DNA from: Candidatus Aminicenantes bacterium UBA876
GTDB taxonomy: Bacteria > Acidobacteriota > Aminicenantia > UBA2199
Assembly: GCA_002294665.1 (NCBI GenBank)
Contig: DBFQ01000040.1
Location: 1 to 12,772 of the forward strand
Length of the DNA stretch: 12,772 nucleotides
Reading direction: 5' to 3'
Under the pieces are notes generated by a model. The model had not been told where the DNA came from. It saw nothing but the letters and a program-made list of their open reading frames with translations, and did no database searches. The position numbers and the translations under genes are program-made. Of the stretch, positions 6,439-11,787 are shown piece after piece (position 1 is the first letter of the stretch; the number at the start of each line of letters is the position of its first letter).

Positions 6439-7818
6439 CTACTCCATGTCGTCACGGGGCACTTCTTCGATGCGCAGCAGGCGGATGCTTTCAATCATGT
6501 TCAGGTTCTGCACAGTCAGGTTTCCCAGTATGGGGTGGTCCCCCGCAACAGGTGTTACTTGAATTTTCCCGGCGTTTTCCAGATCCGCTGCGCATACACC
6601 GCCGTTCACGTTCAGCGAACCCGCTGAGTTGATTAAGACACCGCTTGTAATCAAGCCGGCATCCAGGATGACGTTATCCTTTGCGGTTATATGGATTCCT
6701 TGCGCTCCCCCCTGAAACACCCCGCTTTTGCCGCAGACAATCGACAGCCCGGGAGCTGAGATTTTCCGGACGCCCAACTCGCCCCGTTTCAGCGATGAAT
6801 CGATGCAGACTTTGCCGCTGACCAGCAGCAGTATGCGACTGTCGCAATGAAATGCCGGTGGCGGTGCACCTTTTTCGCTCAAGACCTGGACGGATCGACA
6901 ATCGCCGTTGATCACGACAGACTCGGAGAACTCGGCAGCCGTAAGTGAGTCTGAAATCCAGCAATCGAGGATGCCCCCCCCGGGAGAATACTCCAGTTGG
7001 TAGGTATCGTGGCCGCGGGTCAGGCGGATCAACTGGTAAGCCGGGTAGCCCGCGAATTCGAGTTTGTCGAGATCTCCCTGAACCAGTACGGCATGAACAC
7101 GCTGCGGATCGCGCACCAGGTAGACCCCGGGCGGCAACTGTGTATCCATTACGGGCAAATTCAGCCTGCGACGGATCTCCGCCCAGGTCAGTTTCAGGTC
7201 GCCCAGATCCAGGGCGTGCTGAGCCAGGCTTTTCAGGTTCAAATCGAAGCCTTCGGGTTGTACGACCGGCACGGCACCGGATGATATTTCGACTCCCATG
7301 GATCTGAGCCATGAGCGGGTAGTGATTTCATCCGGGATCTCCGCTTTCAACAGCAGGGGGATTCGTTGCACGGGTACGGCGCCGCGTAGGAAAGTACAGC
7401 CGATTTCCGCTTCCATGGCAAAGGGCCCTTCCTGCTGCCGGCAGAGAATGCGGTCCCTGGCAAAACTGGTTTTCAGGTTTCCGTTTGCATGAAAATGGAT
7501 GGAAAAGCAATGGCTGAAGCGGACGGAATCGGAATCGTGATCGGGAAAAGTCTGCGGCGAAAACAGGATTTTCGCCGGGTTCTGCAGAGAGTGCAGATCA
7601 GCTTGGTTGAGGGTCTGGAACATCTGGTGGGTTTCCAGGTTGAGGCTGTCACTCAATTCTGCCAGGGCGATCGCCCGCGAACGGCGAATCTGCATGATGC
7701 GTTGATGCCCGATGGTATGGGTCAGCAACGTCATGCACAAAGTGCCGCAGAGCATGGTCAGCAACAGGGCGGCAAGGATATTGCCGCGACGTTTTTGAAA
7801 CCATCTGCATATTTTCAT
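6439..7818 (-). CDS. PilX-like minor pilin / pilus assembly protein with large beta-rich C-terminus
   Basis: 459 aa from ATG 7818; the frame stays open to 8115, but that part overlaps the preceding pilin gene. The start forms an ATGA overlap with the PilW-like stop. The N-terminus is basic (KICRWFQKRRGN) followed by one hydrophobic helix, about residues 12-33, without Glu at +5, and then an RRSRAIALAELSDSLNLE helix. This is the general shape of PilX/GspK-type N-termini. Residues from about 320 to 440 alternate short hydrophobic strands and Gly/Asn/Asp turns (for example NVILDAGLITSGVLINSAG), which suggests a beta-helix or repeated beta-strand domain. At 459 residues it is much longer than classical PilX (under 200) and nearer to GspK. 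Its place between PilW-like and FimT-like genes supports a minor-pilin or tip role. Family assignment is by context and N-terminus only. Confidence 0.65.
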   Translation of the reverse strand: MKICRWFQKRRGNILAALLLTMLCGTLCMTLLTHTIGHQRIMQIRRSRAIALAELSDSLNLETHQMFQTLNQADLHSLQNPAKILFSPQTFPDHDSDSVRFSHCFSIHFHANGNLKTSFARDRILCRQQEGPFAMEAEIGCTFLRGAVPVQRIPLLLKAEIPDEITTRSWLRSMGVEISSGAVPVVQPEGFDLNLKSLAQHALDLGDLKLTWAEIRRRLNLPVMDTQLPPGVYLVRDPQRVHAVLVQGDLDKLEFAGYPAYQLIRLTRGHDTYQLEYSPGGGILDCWISDSLTAAEFSESVVINGDCRSVQVLSEKGAPPPAFHCDSRILLLVSGKVCIDSSLKRGELGVRKISAPGLSIVCGKSGVFQGGAQGIHITAKDNVILDAGLITSGVLINSAGSLNVNGGVCAADLENAGKIQVTPVAGDHPILGNLTVQNLNMIESIRLLRIEEVPRDDME

Positions 7819-8510
7819 GGTTCGACCAGGTTGTTCAGAAAAATATAGCCCCGGACCTGTTCCCGGTGGTTGATTTCGAGTCGGTACAGCACGGAACGGG
7901 ATTCGGGGAAATAGGTGGAGGCAAAATCGGTGACATTTTCCAGCAACGGCTGAAAGTAGCCGTTGTCCAGGCGGCGTTTCAATTGATGCGTGCGGGGATA
8001 GAAACGCAATTCGATCTCCCTGAGGACTACGACCGCGCTGTTTTCGGGGAAGGGGTTCTGCAGGGGGTTTTTCATCTCCAGGCGGTTTCCCGCGACCTGA
8101 CTGATCTCGTTGCATTCAAAAACCCTGTTCGCCAGGTTGTAGATCAGTATGGATTTGCGCTTGCGGGCAAAATCATCGCCACTGATTTCAATATGACCGT
8201 CTCCACTGGTTGCGGGGCTGGCCAGAGAACAGCCGGATATGCCGAATTTCAGAATGAATCCGTTTTCTTTCGCGGAAAACGGTTTGATGGAGAATTCGGC
8301 GGCCGCTTCCTGCAGGCGCATTCCGCACCGGGTCAGGTCCGACTTGATTGTATCTACCGTGTGGAACAACGCTTCGAGATTCTGCTGTTGTGAGACCGCA
8401 CGATTAGAAAGAGCGGATGAATGGGTGATATTGACTACCACAACGGAAAGAATCCCCAGCCCGATAGCGGAAGCGACGAGCAATTCCATCAAGGTGAACC
8501 CCTGGTTCAT
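7815..8510 (-). CDS. PilW/GspJ-like minor pilin
   Basis: 231 aa from ATG 8510. A longer open frame upstream overlaps the PilV-like gene and is ignored, because the ATG begins the prepilin signal directly: MNQG is followed by FTLMELLVASAIGLGILSVV. Cleavage is expected after Gly4, with Phe at +1 and Glu at +5, so all consensus residues are present. The globular part (about residues 35-231) is mixed beta with a PilW-like ending: LRRIELRFYP-type strand, LLENVTDFASTYF and a final strand. PilW proteins commonly have this 'V-x-x-F' segment near the C-terminus. ATGA overlaps at both ends tie it to the PilV-like gene before it and the PilX-like gene after it. It would act in the periplasm and inner membrane as part of a type IV pilus minor-pilin complex. 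Confidence 0.82.
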   Translation of the reverse strand: MNQGFTLMELLVASAIGLGILSVVVVNITHSSALSNRAVSQQQNLEALFHTVDTIKSDLTRCGMRLQEAAAEFSIKPFSAKENGFILKFGISGCSLASPATSGDGHIEISGDDFARKRKSILIYNLANRVFECNEISQVAGNRLEMKNPLQNPFPENSAVVVLREIELRFYPRTHQLKRRLDNGYFQPLLENVTDFASTYFPESRSVLYRLEINHREQVRGYIFLNNLVEP

Positions 8511-8917
8511 GGCTGTTCTCCCGGCTTGGGGACGGCCCGTTCTTTCCAGCCGGATCCGTGGATGTAGAAAGATTTGTGAAACCGCTGTCGCGCAGAGAGT
8601 GCTCCACACCTTATCGTTAACTCGATTTGTTTCAGATCGGGTGAGAGATCCGCTACCTTCCAGTTCAACCTCAGCTCTTCGGACATCTCACGGTGGGTGC
8701 CGGCAGACATCCATGCATGGTTGAAATCGGCTGTCAGCAGGCGATCGCGCCAGGAATTGAGCGACTGGTCATGGCGCAACCGCTGCGCGCTGGCCCGTCC
8801 GCTGCGGATCGTGTGTTCCAGAATGCGCCCGAGCGCGCTTACCGCAATCAGAACCAGCACCATTGACACCATGATTTCAATCAGAAGATAACCGTTTTCG
8901 GATCTGGCTGTTTTCAT
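8507..8917 (-). CDS. PilV/GspI-like minor pilin
   Basis: 136 aa from ATG 8917, preceded by a strong ribosome binding site (GGAGGG, about 5 nt spacing); this rules out the longer frame beginning at 9016. The leader MKTARSENG is followed by YLLIEIMVSMVLVLIAVSALG. Cleavage is expected after Gly9, Glu is at mature +5, and Tyr at +1 is unusual. A transmembrane/assembly helix is followed by a small globular domain. It is the first gene of the four-gene minor-pilin operon and overlaps the PilW-like gene by 4 nt. A -24/-12-like element lies directly upstream. PilV-like is chosen over GspI because of operon order and the PilX-like neighbour, although GspH-I-J-K naming would describe the same architecture. 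A major pilin, secretin, motor ATPases and PilY1 are not in the window. Confidence 0.8.
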   Translation of the reverse strand: MKTARSENGYLLIEIMVSMVLVLIAVSALGRILEHTIRSGRASAQRLRHDQSLNSWRDRLLTADFNHAWMSAGTHREMSEELRLNWKVADLSPDLKQIELTIRCGALSARQRFHKSFYIHGSGWKERAVPKPGEQP

Positions 8918-8939
8918 TTCACCCTCCACACGAATGCCA

Positions 8940-8955
8940 GACAATTTGCGTGCCA
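8940..8955 (-). promoter_or_regulatory. Sigma-54-like -24/-12 element for the minor-pilin operon
   Basis: On the minus strand the sequence is TGGCACG-CAAA-TTGTC. The -24 half matches the sigma-54 consensus TGGCACG exactly and the spacing is right (GG-N10-G). The -12 half reads TTGT where TTGC is expected, which weakens the call. A start about 12 nt downstream (near 8929) would leave a 12-nt leader that still contains GGAGGG. Pilin genes are often sigma-54 controlled in Gram-negative bacteria. Confidence 0.4.
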
Positions 8956-9016
8956 AAATGTTGAGCAAAAAAAAACAAGGCGTAAAGCGGTTATTGCATC
9001 CGGGGTGCAAATTCAT

Positions 9017-9032
9017 GTTCAGTAAAGTGAAT
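9017..9032. promoter_or_regulatory. Palindromic site A (imperfect), GTTCAGTAAAGTGAAT
   Basis: A 16-nt imperfect inverted repeat that matches site B at 12 or 13 of 16 positions, with the same arm and spacer layout (7-2-7). It starts 32 bp from site B, about three helical turns. It is a candidate binding site for a dimeric regulator of the pilin and ComEA-like genes. Confidence 0.45.
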
Positions 9033-9048
9033 GACAGCGGTCAAGAGT

Positions 9049-9064
9049 GTTCACTGAAGTGAAC
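9049..9064. promoter_or_regulatory. Palindromic site B (perfect), GTTCACTGAAGTGAAC
   Basis: Two 7-nt arms, GTTCACT and AGTGAAC, are exact reverse complements around a 2-nt centre. The centre (about 9056) is almost equidistant from the two predicted divergent start sites (about 8929 and 9180). Distances of about 95-155 bp for sites A and B suit enhancer sites of a sigma-54 activator. Regulator unknown. Confidence 0.5.
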
Positions 9065-9154
9065 GATATCCGGATCCCATCGATTCCCGGTCATTCGAGC
9101 GAAGTCGTTTTTCCCAAAGGGTATCCGGGGTACGGTACTCTCTTTTCCCTCAGT

Positions 9155-9170
9155 TGGCATGAATCTTGAT
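9155..9170 (+). promoter_or_regulatory. Sigma-54-like -24/-12 element for the ComEA-like gene
   Basis: TGGCATG-AATC-TTGAT has GG-N10-G spacing and a near-consensus -24 half, but TTGA instead of TTGC at -12. It mirrors the element of the divergent pilin operon in sequence and geometry: a predicted start near 9180 gives a leader of about 13 nt containing AGGAGG. Each element alone is weak; the mirrored pair is the support. Confidence 0.38.
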
Positions 9171-9193
9171 TGCCCGGGAACAGGAGGTGAATT

Positions 9194-9484
9194 ATGAAAA
9201 CCGCAACAAAACAGATTCTCGTGATGGTGCTGATTGCCGGGCTGCTCCTGGTATCCGGGATGCCGTTGCTCGAGGCATCCACAGAGTTAAACTCCAAGGT
9301 CAACATCAACACCGCTGATCTGAAGCAACTTCAGACTCTGCCGCGGATCGGGGAAAAGGTGGCGCAGCGCATTATCGATTATCGCAAGAAAAACGGGCCG
9401 TTCAAGCGCGTTGAAGACCTGCTCAAGGTCAAAGGTATCGGCGAAAAAACATTTCTGCGGTTCAAAGACCGCATCACCATCTGA
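9194..9484 (+). CDS. ComEA-like helix-hairpin-helix DNA-binding protein
   Basis: 96 aa, preceded by AGGAGG (6 nt spacing). Residues 7-27 are hydrophobic and act as a signal peptide or membrane anchor, with LLEAST a possible cleavage region. The rest is a ComEA-type double HhH module: VNINTADLKQLQTLPRIG opens the first hairpin (about 36-61), GPFKRVEDL is the typical linker, and LLKVKGIGEKTFLRF forms the second (about 76-90). Short ComEA proteins of about 90-110 aa are usual in Gram-negatives. They bind incoming double-stranded DNA in the periplasm and ratchet it through the outer membrane during natural transformation. It is divergent from the minor-pilin operon, which fits a pilus-assisted DNA-uptake role. 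The family is certain; an actual competence function is inferred, since such proteins also occur in lineages not known to be transformable. Confidence 0.88.
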   Translation: MKTATKQILVMVLIAGLLLVSGMPLLEASTELNSKVNINTADLKQLQTLPRIGEKVAQRIIDYRKKNGPFKRVEDLLKVKGIGEKTFLRFKDRITI

Positions 9485-9499
9485 ATGGAGGTTCAGCCC

Positions 9500-9751
9500 A
9501 TGCGCAGGCAGATGAGTGATGAAGAAAAGGATTTGAACCTGCTGTTGTTGTACCTCTCGGGATGGGAGGAAGACTCCCGGCGCAAGCCGGGTGAAAAAGT
9601 GTTCCGCGCCTGGAAAGGGTTCCGTTTCGATGTGCTGGACGCGTTGGAAGAGGGGGAGATGATCGAGCAGTTCCAGAATGTCAAGTCCGTGTTGCTGACA
9701 CCCCGAGGGATCGAACGAGCGCGGGAATTGAAGGATCGGTACTTGCAGTGA
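9500..9751 (+). CDS. Small DUF6429-like protein
   Basis: 83 aa from ATG 9500, which has GGAGG 8 nt upstream. An in-frame ATG at 9485, immediately after the previous stop, lacks a site of its own. The sequence is charged and soluble: an N-terminal helix LNLLLLYLSGWEED, the block RAWKGFRFDVLDALEEGEMI, then VKSVLLTPRGIERARELKDRYL. The RAWKG-WDVLD and K-S-V-LT-G-ARELK pattern is what I remember for DUF6429, a family of about 80 residues of unknown function; its layout resembles a small winged-helix-like domain. It lies 15 nt after the ComEA-like stop and is probably co-transcribed with it. No function can be stated. Confidence 0.68.
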   Translation: MRRQMSDEEKDLNLLLLYLSGWEEDSRRKPGEKVFRAWKGFRFDVLDALEEGEMIEQFQNVKSVLLTPRGIERARELKDRYLQ

Positions 9752-9845
9752 GGGATCGATCGTCTGCGCCGGTGCTTCAGCGCTCGGCGGGGCGGGCGCT
9801 TCTGAGAGTTGTGATCGAGGATGGATGATGAATTGATTGAAAACA

Positions 9846-9893
9846 CAGGGGTACGGCGCGCCAAAGCCCCCGCCAGGGCGGGCCGTGCCCCTG
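9846..9893. repeat. Nested inverted repeat (REP/MITE-like or terminator-like)
   Basis: CAGGGGTACGGC (9846-9857) pairs with GCCGTGCCCCTG (9882-9893), 12 bp with a single T-G pair. Inside, CCCGCC (9869-9874) and GGCGGG (9877-9882) form a second stem, and GGCGCGCC (9855-9862) is palindromic. It follows the DUF6429-like gene by about 95 bp. GC-rich nested hairpins of this kind are typical of dispersed intergenic repeats. The short T-run after it (TTTACATTT) makes it a poor rho-independent terminator. Confidence 0.5.
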
Positions 9894-9906
9894 CTTTACA
9901 TTTAAA

Positions 9907-9921
9907 CCGGCAATGAGCCGG
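9907..9921. other. Small hairpin CCGGC-AATGA-GCCGG
   Basis: A perfect 5-bp stem with a 5-nt loop, followed by GGCAATCCTTTTG. It could help end transcription from the ComEA-like/DUF6429-like unit, but the stem is short and the T-run has only four bases. Confidence 0.25.
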
Positions 9922-9970
9922 GCAATCCTTTTGAGAAATACAGGCTTGAAATTTCAGTCAGAAAAACACA

Positions 9971-10019
9971 AATCGATATTTTTTTACGCAAATTAATTGA
10001 CAATCGATATTTTTATACG
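9971..10019 (+). repeat. Direct repeat of 18 nt, 31-bp period, overlapping a promoter
   Basis: AATCGATATTTTTTTACG (9971-9988) recurs as AATCGATATTTTTATACG (10002-10019), 17 of 18 identical, offset 31 bp (about three helical turns). The second copy fills the spacer between the -35 and -10 boxes and the first lies just upstream of the -35. Each includes the palindromic hexamer ATCGAT. This arrangement is that of tandem operator sites on one face of the DNA. Confidence 0.5.
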
Positions 10020-10025
10020 TATATA
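9997..10025 (+). promoter_or_regulatory. Strong sigma-70-type promoter TTGACA-N17-TATATA
   Basis: A perfect -35 (9997-10002) and a 5/6 -10 (10020-10025) are separated by the optimal 17 nt. The predicted start near 10032 gives a leader of about 45 nt to the ATG at 10078. Just after the start a GC-rich palindrome, CGGGGC-GG-GCCCCG (10038-10051), could fold in the leader. Confidence 0.7.
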
Positions 10026-10077
10026 TAGGGTGTGTTTCGGGGCGGGCCCCGGAGAGCGGGGGCAAGGAGCCGGCAAA

Positions 10078-10641
10078 ATGGAAGTCAAGGGCAGTCTGAT
10101 TGCCACGATTCCGCAGTTTGTGAAAACCAAGTTCGGCCAGGACGGTTATGAGAAATGGCTGGACACATTGTCGGGGGACGCCCGCCTGCTGTTCGAGTTC
10201 AAAATCAAGGAAAACGAGTGGTATGACCTGCGTTCCTGCATGCTTGAACCCGTGGCGTTCATTGCGCAGTTGTTTTACCAGTGGAACCTGGAAAAGACCG
10301 GCTGGGAAATGGGGCGCTTTTCCCTCGACCATGGCTTCAAGGGACTGTACCGCATGTTCCTCAAGGTGGGCAAGCCGGAGTTCTTCGTGGGCAAGGGCCC
10401 GGTCTTCGTTTCCTCTTATTACCGCCCGGCAAAGATCGTGGTTCCCGTCAATGAACGCGGCAACGCCACCGTGCGCATCACCGAGTTTCCCGATATCGAC
10501 AAGACCGTCGAGTACCGCATCGGCGGCTGGATGCAGCGCGGCCTGGAACTGAACGGCTGCAGGGATGTGAACGTGGAGATGGTGCGTTCCCTCATGAAGG
10601 GCGATCCCTATACTGAGTATCGCATCACCTACCAGGCCTGA
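10078..10641 (+). CDS. Uncharacterised 187-aa protein, H-NOX/DUF2378-like fold suspected
   Basis: Start at ATG 10078 with AAGGAG 8 nt upstream; upstream in-frame TTG at 9997 is the -35 box, not a start. The protein is soluble, with no signal peptide or membrane segment. It has an opening pattern seen in H-NOX and myxobacterial DUF2378 proteins (VKGSLIATIPQFVKTKFGQDGYEKWLDTL), a helical middle (LEPVAFIAQLFYQ, DHGFKGLYRMFLKVGKPEF), and a beta-helix-beta end (RPAKIVVPVNERGNATVRI, then EYRIGGWMQRGLELNG and TEYRITYQA). It has only one histidine (His85) and no YxSxR heme motif, so heme sensing as in H-NOX is unlikely. It has its own strong promoter with apparent operator repeats and ends just before the polysaccharide genes. 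Function is unknown; a cytoplasmic sensor or partner protein is a guess. Confidence 0.75.
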   Translation: MEVKGSLIATIPQFVKTKFGQDGYEKWLDTLSGDARLLFEFKIKENEWYDLRSCMLEPVAFIAQLFYQWNLEKTGWEMGRFSLDHGFKGLYRMFLKVGKPEFFVGKGPVFVSSYYRPAKIVVPVNERGNATVRITEFPDIDKTVEYRIGGWMQRGLELNGCRDVNVEMVRSLMKGDPYTEYRITYQA

Positions 10642-10663
10642 TTTGGCCCGCGGGTTTCCCTCC

Positions 10664-10692
10664 TTGTCAAGCGATTTCCCCCGGTGTACAAT
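10664..10692 (+). promoter_or_regulatory. Sigma-70-type promoter TTGTCA-N17-TACAAT for the polysaccharide operon
   Basis: The -35 (10664-10669) and -10 (10687-10692) each match 5/6 with ideal 17-nt spacing. The -10 box ends only 9 nt before the ATG at 10702, so the transcript would start at about 10699 and be essentially leaderless. This agrees with the lack of a Shine-Dalgarno there. Confidence 0.55.
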
Positions 10693-10701
10693 CTGCGGGT
10701 G

Positions 10702-11787
10702 ATGACGGCACGGGTGGCGATTGTTCACGACTGGCTCAACGGCATGCGCGGGGGCGAGAAGGTCCTGGAAGGCATGCTGGACATCTTTCCCGCGGCCGAT
10801 ATCTTCACCCTGTTTTACTCACCGGATAAAGTATCGCCGAAGATCAGTGAGCATCGGGTAACCGCTTCCTACCTCAACCGGTACGCACCGGCGCGGCGAT
10901 ACTACCGCCATTGCCTTCCCCTCATGCCGCGCGCCGTGGAGTCCTTTGACCTGTCCACGTACGACCTGGTGATCAGCACTTCTCATTGCGTGGCCAAGGG
11001 TGCCATTCCGCCTCCCCACGCGCCGCATATCAGTTACGTGTTCACGCCCATGCGTTACATCTGGGACCAGTATCCCCGGTATTTCGGCCGCGCGCGCGGT
11101 TTGAAAAAATGGCTGATCCGCCGGGCGGCCACGCGACTGCGCACCTGGGACGCGGCCTCAGCTGCGCGCGTGGACCGTTTCGCGGCCGATTCCACTTACG
11201 TGGCCGCGCGCATCCGCAAGTATTACCGCCGGGACGCGACGGTTGTTTTTCCGCCGGTGGATACGGATTTCTTTTGCCCCGGGGAAAGCAGTAAGCAGGA
11301 TTACTTCCTGGCAGTGACGGCACTGGTTCCCTACAAGCGGGTGGACCTGCTGGTGGAAACCTTCAACCGCACCGGTGATCCGTTGCTGATCGTGGGCGGA
11401 GGACCGGAAAAACGCGGCCTGCAACGCCGAGCCGCTGCGAATATCCGCTTCGAAGAAAATCTTTCCGTTGAGGACCTGCGCGAGCGTTATCGCCGCGCGC
11501 GCGCTTTTGTTCATGCCGGCCTCGAGGATTTCGGGATTGCTTTTGCGGAAGCCCTGGCCTGCGGTACGCCGGTATTGGCCTCGGCCCGCGGAGGAGTGGC
11601 AGATATCGTTACTCCCGGCAGGACCGGGCTGCTGGTAGCCGACATCAGTGTGGACGCCTTTGCCGCGGCGGTGGAGGAAATGCGCGTAAAAACTTTTGAC
11701 CCCGGGGTTCTGCGCACAGAAAGCCTGCGTTTTTCACCTGCGCGTTTCCGCGAGGGGTTTTCGCGCCTGGTGGACGAAGTGTCATGA
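10702..11787 (+). CDS. Glycosyltransferase family 4 (exopolysaccharide biosynthesis)
   Basis: 361 aa from ATG 10702. GTGs at 10684 and 10699 are in frame, but the first lies inside the promoter. The N-terminal domain opens with VAIVHDWLNGMRGGEKVLEGML, the sugar-acceptor loop typical of a GT4 subgroup found in polysaccharide clusters. The C-terminal GT-B nucleotide-sugar domain has ALVPYKRVDLLVETFN (Lys212), IVGGGPE (230-236), and the EX7E motif in LEDFGIAFAEALACGTPVLA (Glu275 and Glu283). The expected reaction is retaining transfer of a sugar from an NDP-sugar to a lipid-linked glycan on the cytoplasmic face of the inner membrane. Sugar and linkage cannot be read. Its stop overlaps the next gene's ATG (ATGA), so it is coupled to the phosphotransferase that starts the lipid-linked chain. 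Confidence 0.92.
   Translation: MTARVAIVHDWLNGMRGGEKVLEGMLDIFPAADIFTLFYSPDKVSPKISEHRVTASYLNRYAPARRYYRHCLPLMPRAVESFDLSTYDLVISTSHCVAKGAIPPPHAPHISYVFTPMRYIWDQYPRYFGRARGLKKWLIRRAATRLRTWDAASAARVDRFAADSTYVAARIRKYYRRDATVVFPPVDTDFFCPGESSKQDYFLAVTALVPYKRVDLLVETFNRTGDPLLIVGGGPEKRGLQRRAAANIRFEENLSVEDLRERYRRARAFVHAGLEDFGIAFAEALACGTPVLASARGGVADIVTPGRTGLLVADISVDAFAAAVEEMRVKTFDPGVLRTESLRFSPARFREGFSRLVDEVS

Noticed and set aside
6674..7312. A 212-codon frame overlapping the PilX-like gene on the same strand
   Set aside because: It is an alternate frame of a GC-rich gene, Arg/Gly/Pro-rich, without a ribosome binding site.
7819..8115. 99-residue N-terminal extension of the PilX-like frame
   Set aside because: It overlaps the PilW-like gene entirely; the ATG at 7818 has an ATGA overlap and begins a normal membrane-anchor N-terminus.
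9485..9499. ATG at 9485 as start of the DUF6429-like gene
   Set aside because: No ribosome binding site precedes it, while GGAGG is well placed for the ATG at 9500.
9971..10019. CRISPR array
   Set aside because: Only two repeats of 18 nt with a 13-nt spacer, inside a promoter and without cas genes.
10647..10654. CCCGCGGG palindrome after the 187-aa gene as a terminator
   Set aside because: It has no loop and only three Ts follow; too weak to call.
9958..10728. A 256-codon open frame on the minus strand
   Set aside because: It is antisense to the 187-aa gene, which has a strong promoter, ribosome binding site and sensible protein; the antisense product has the His/Gln/Gly-rich composition of a shadow frame.
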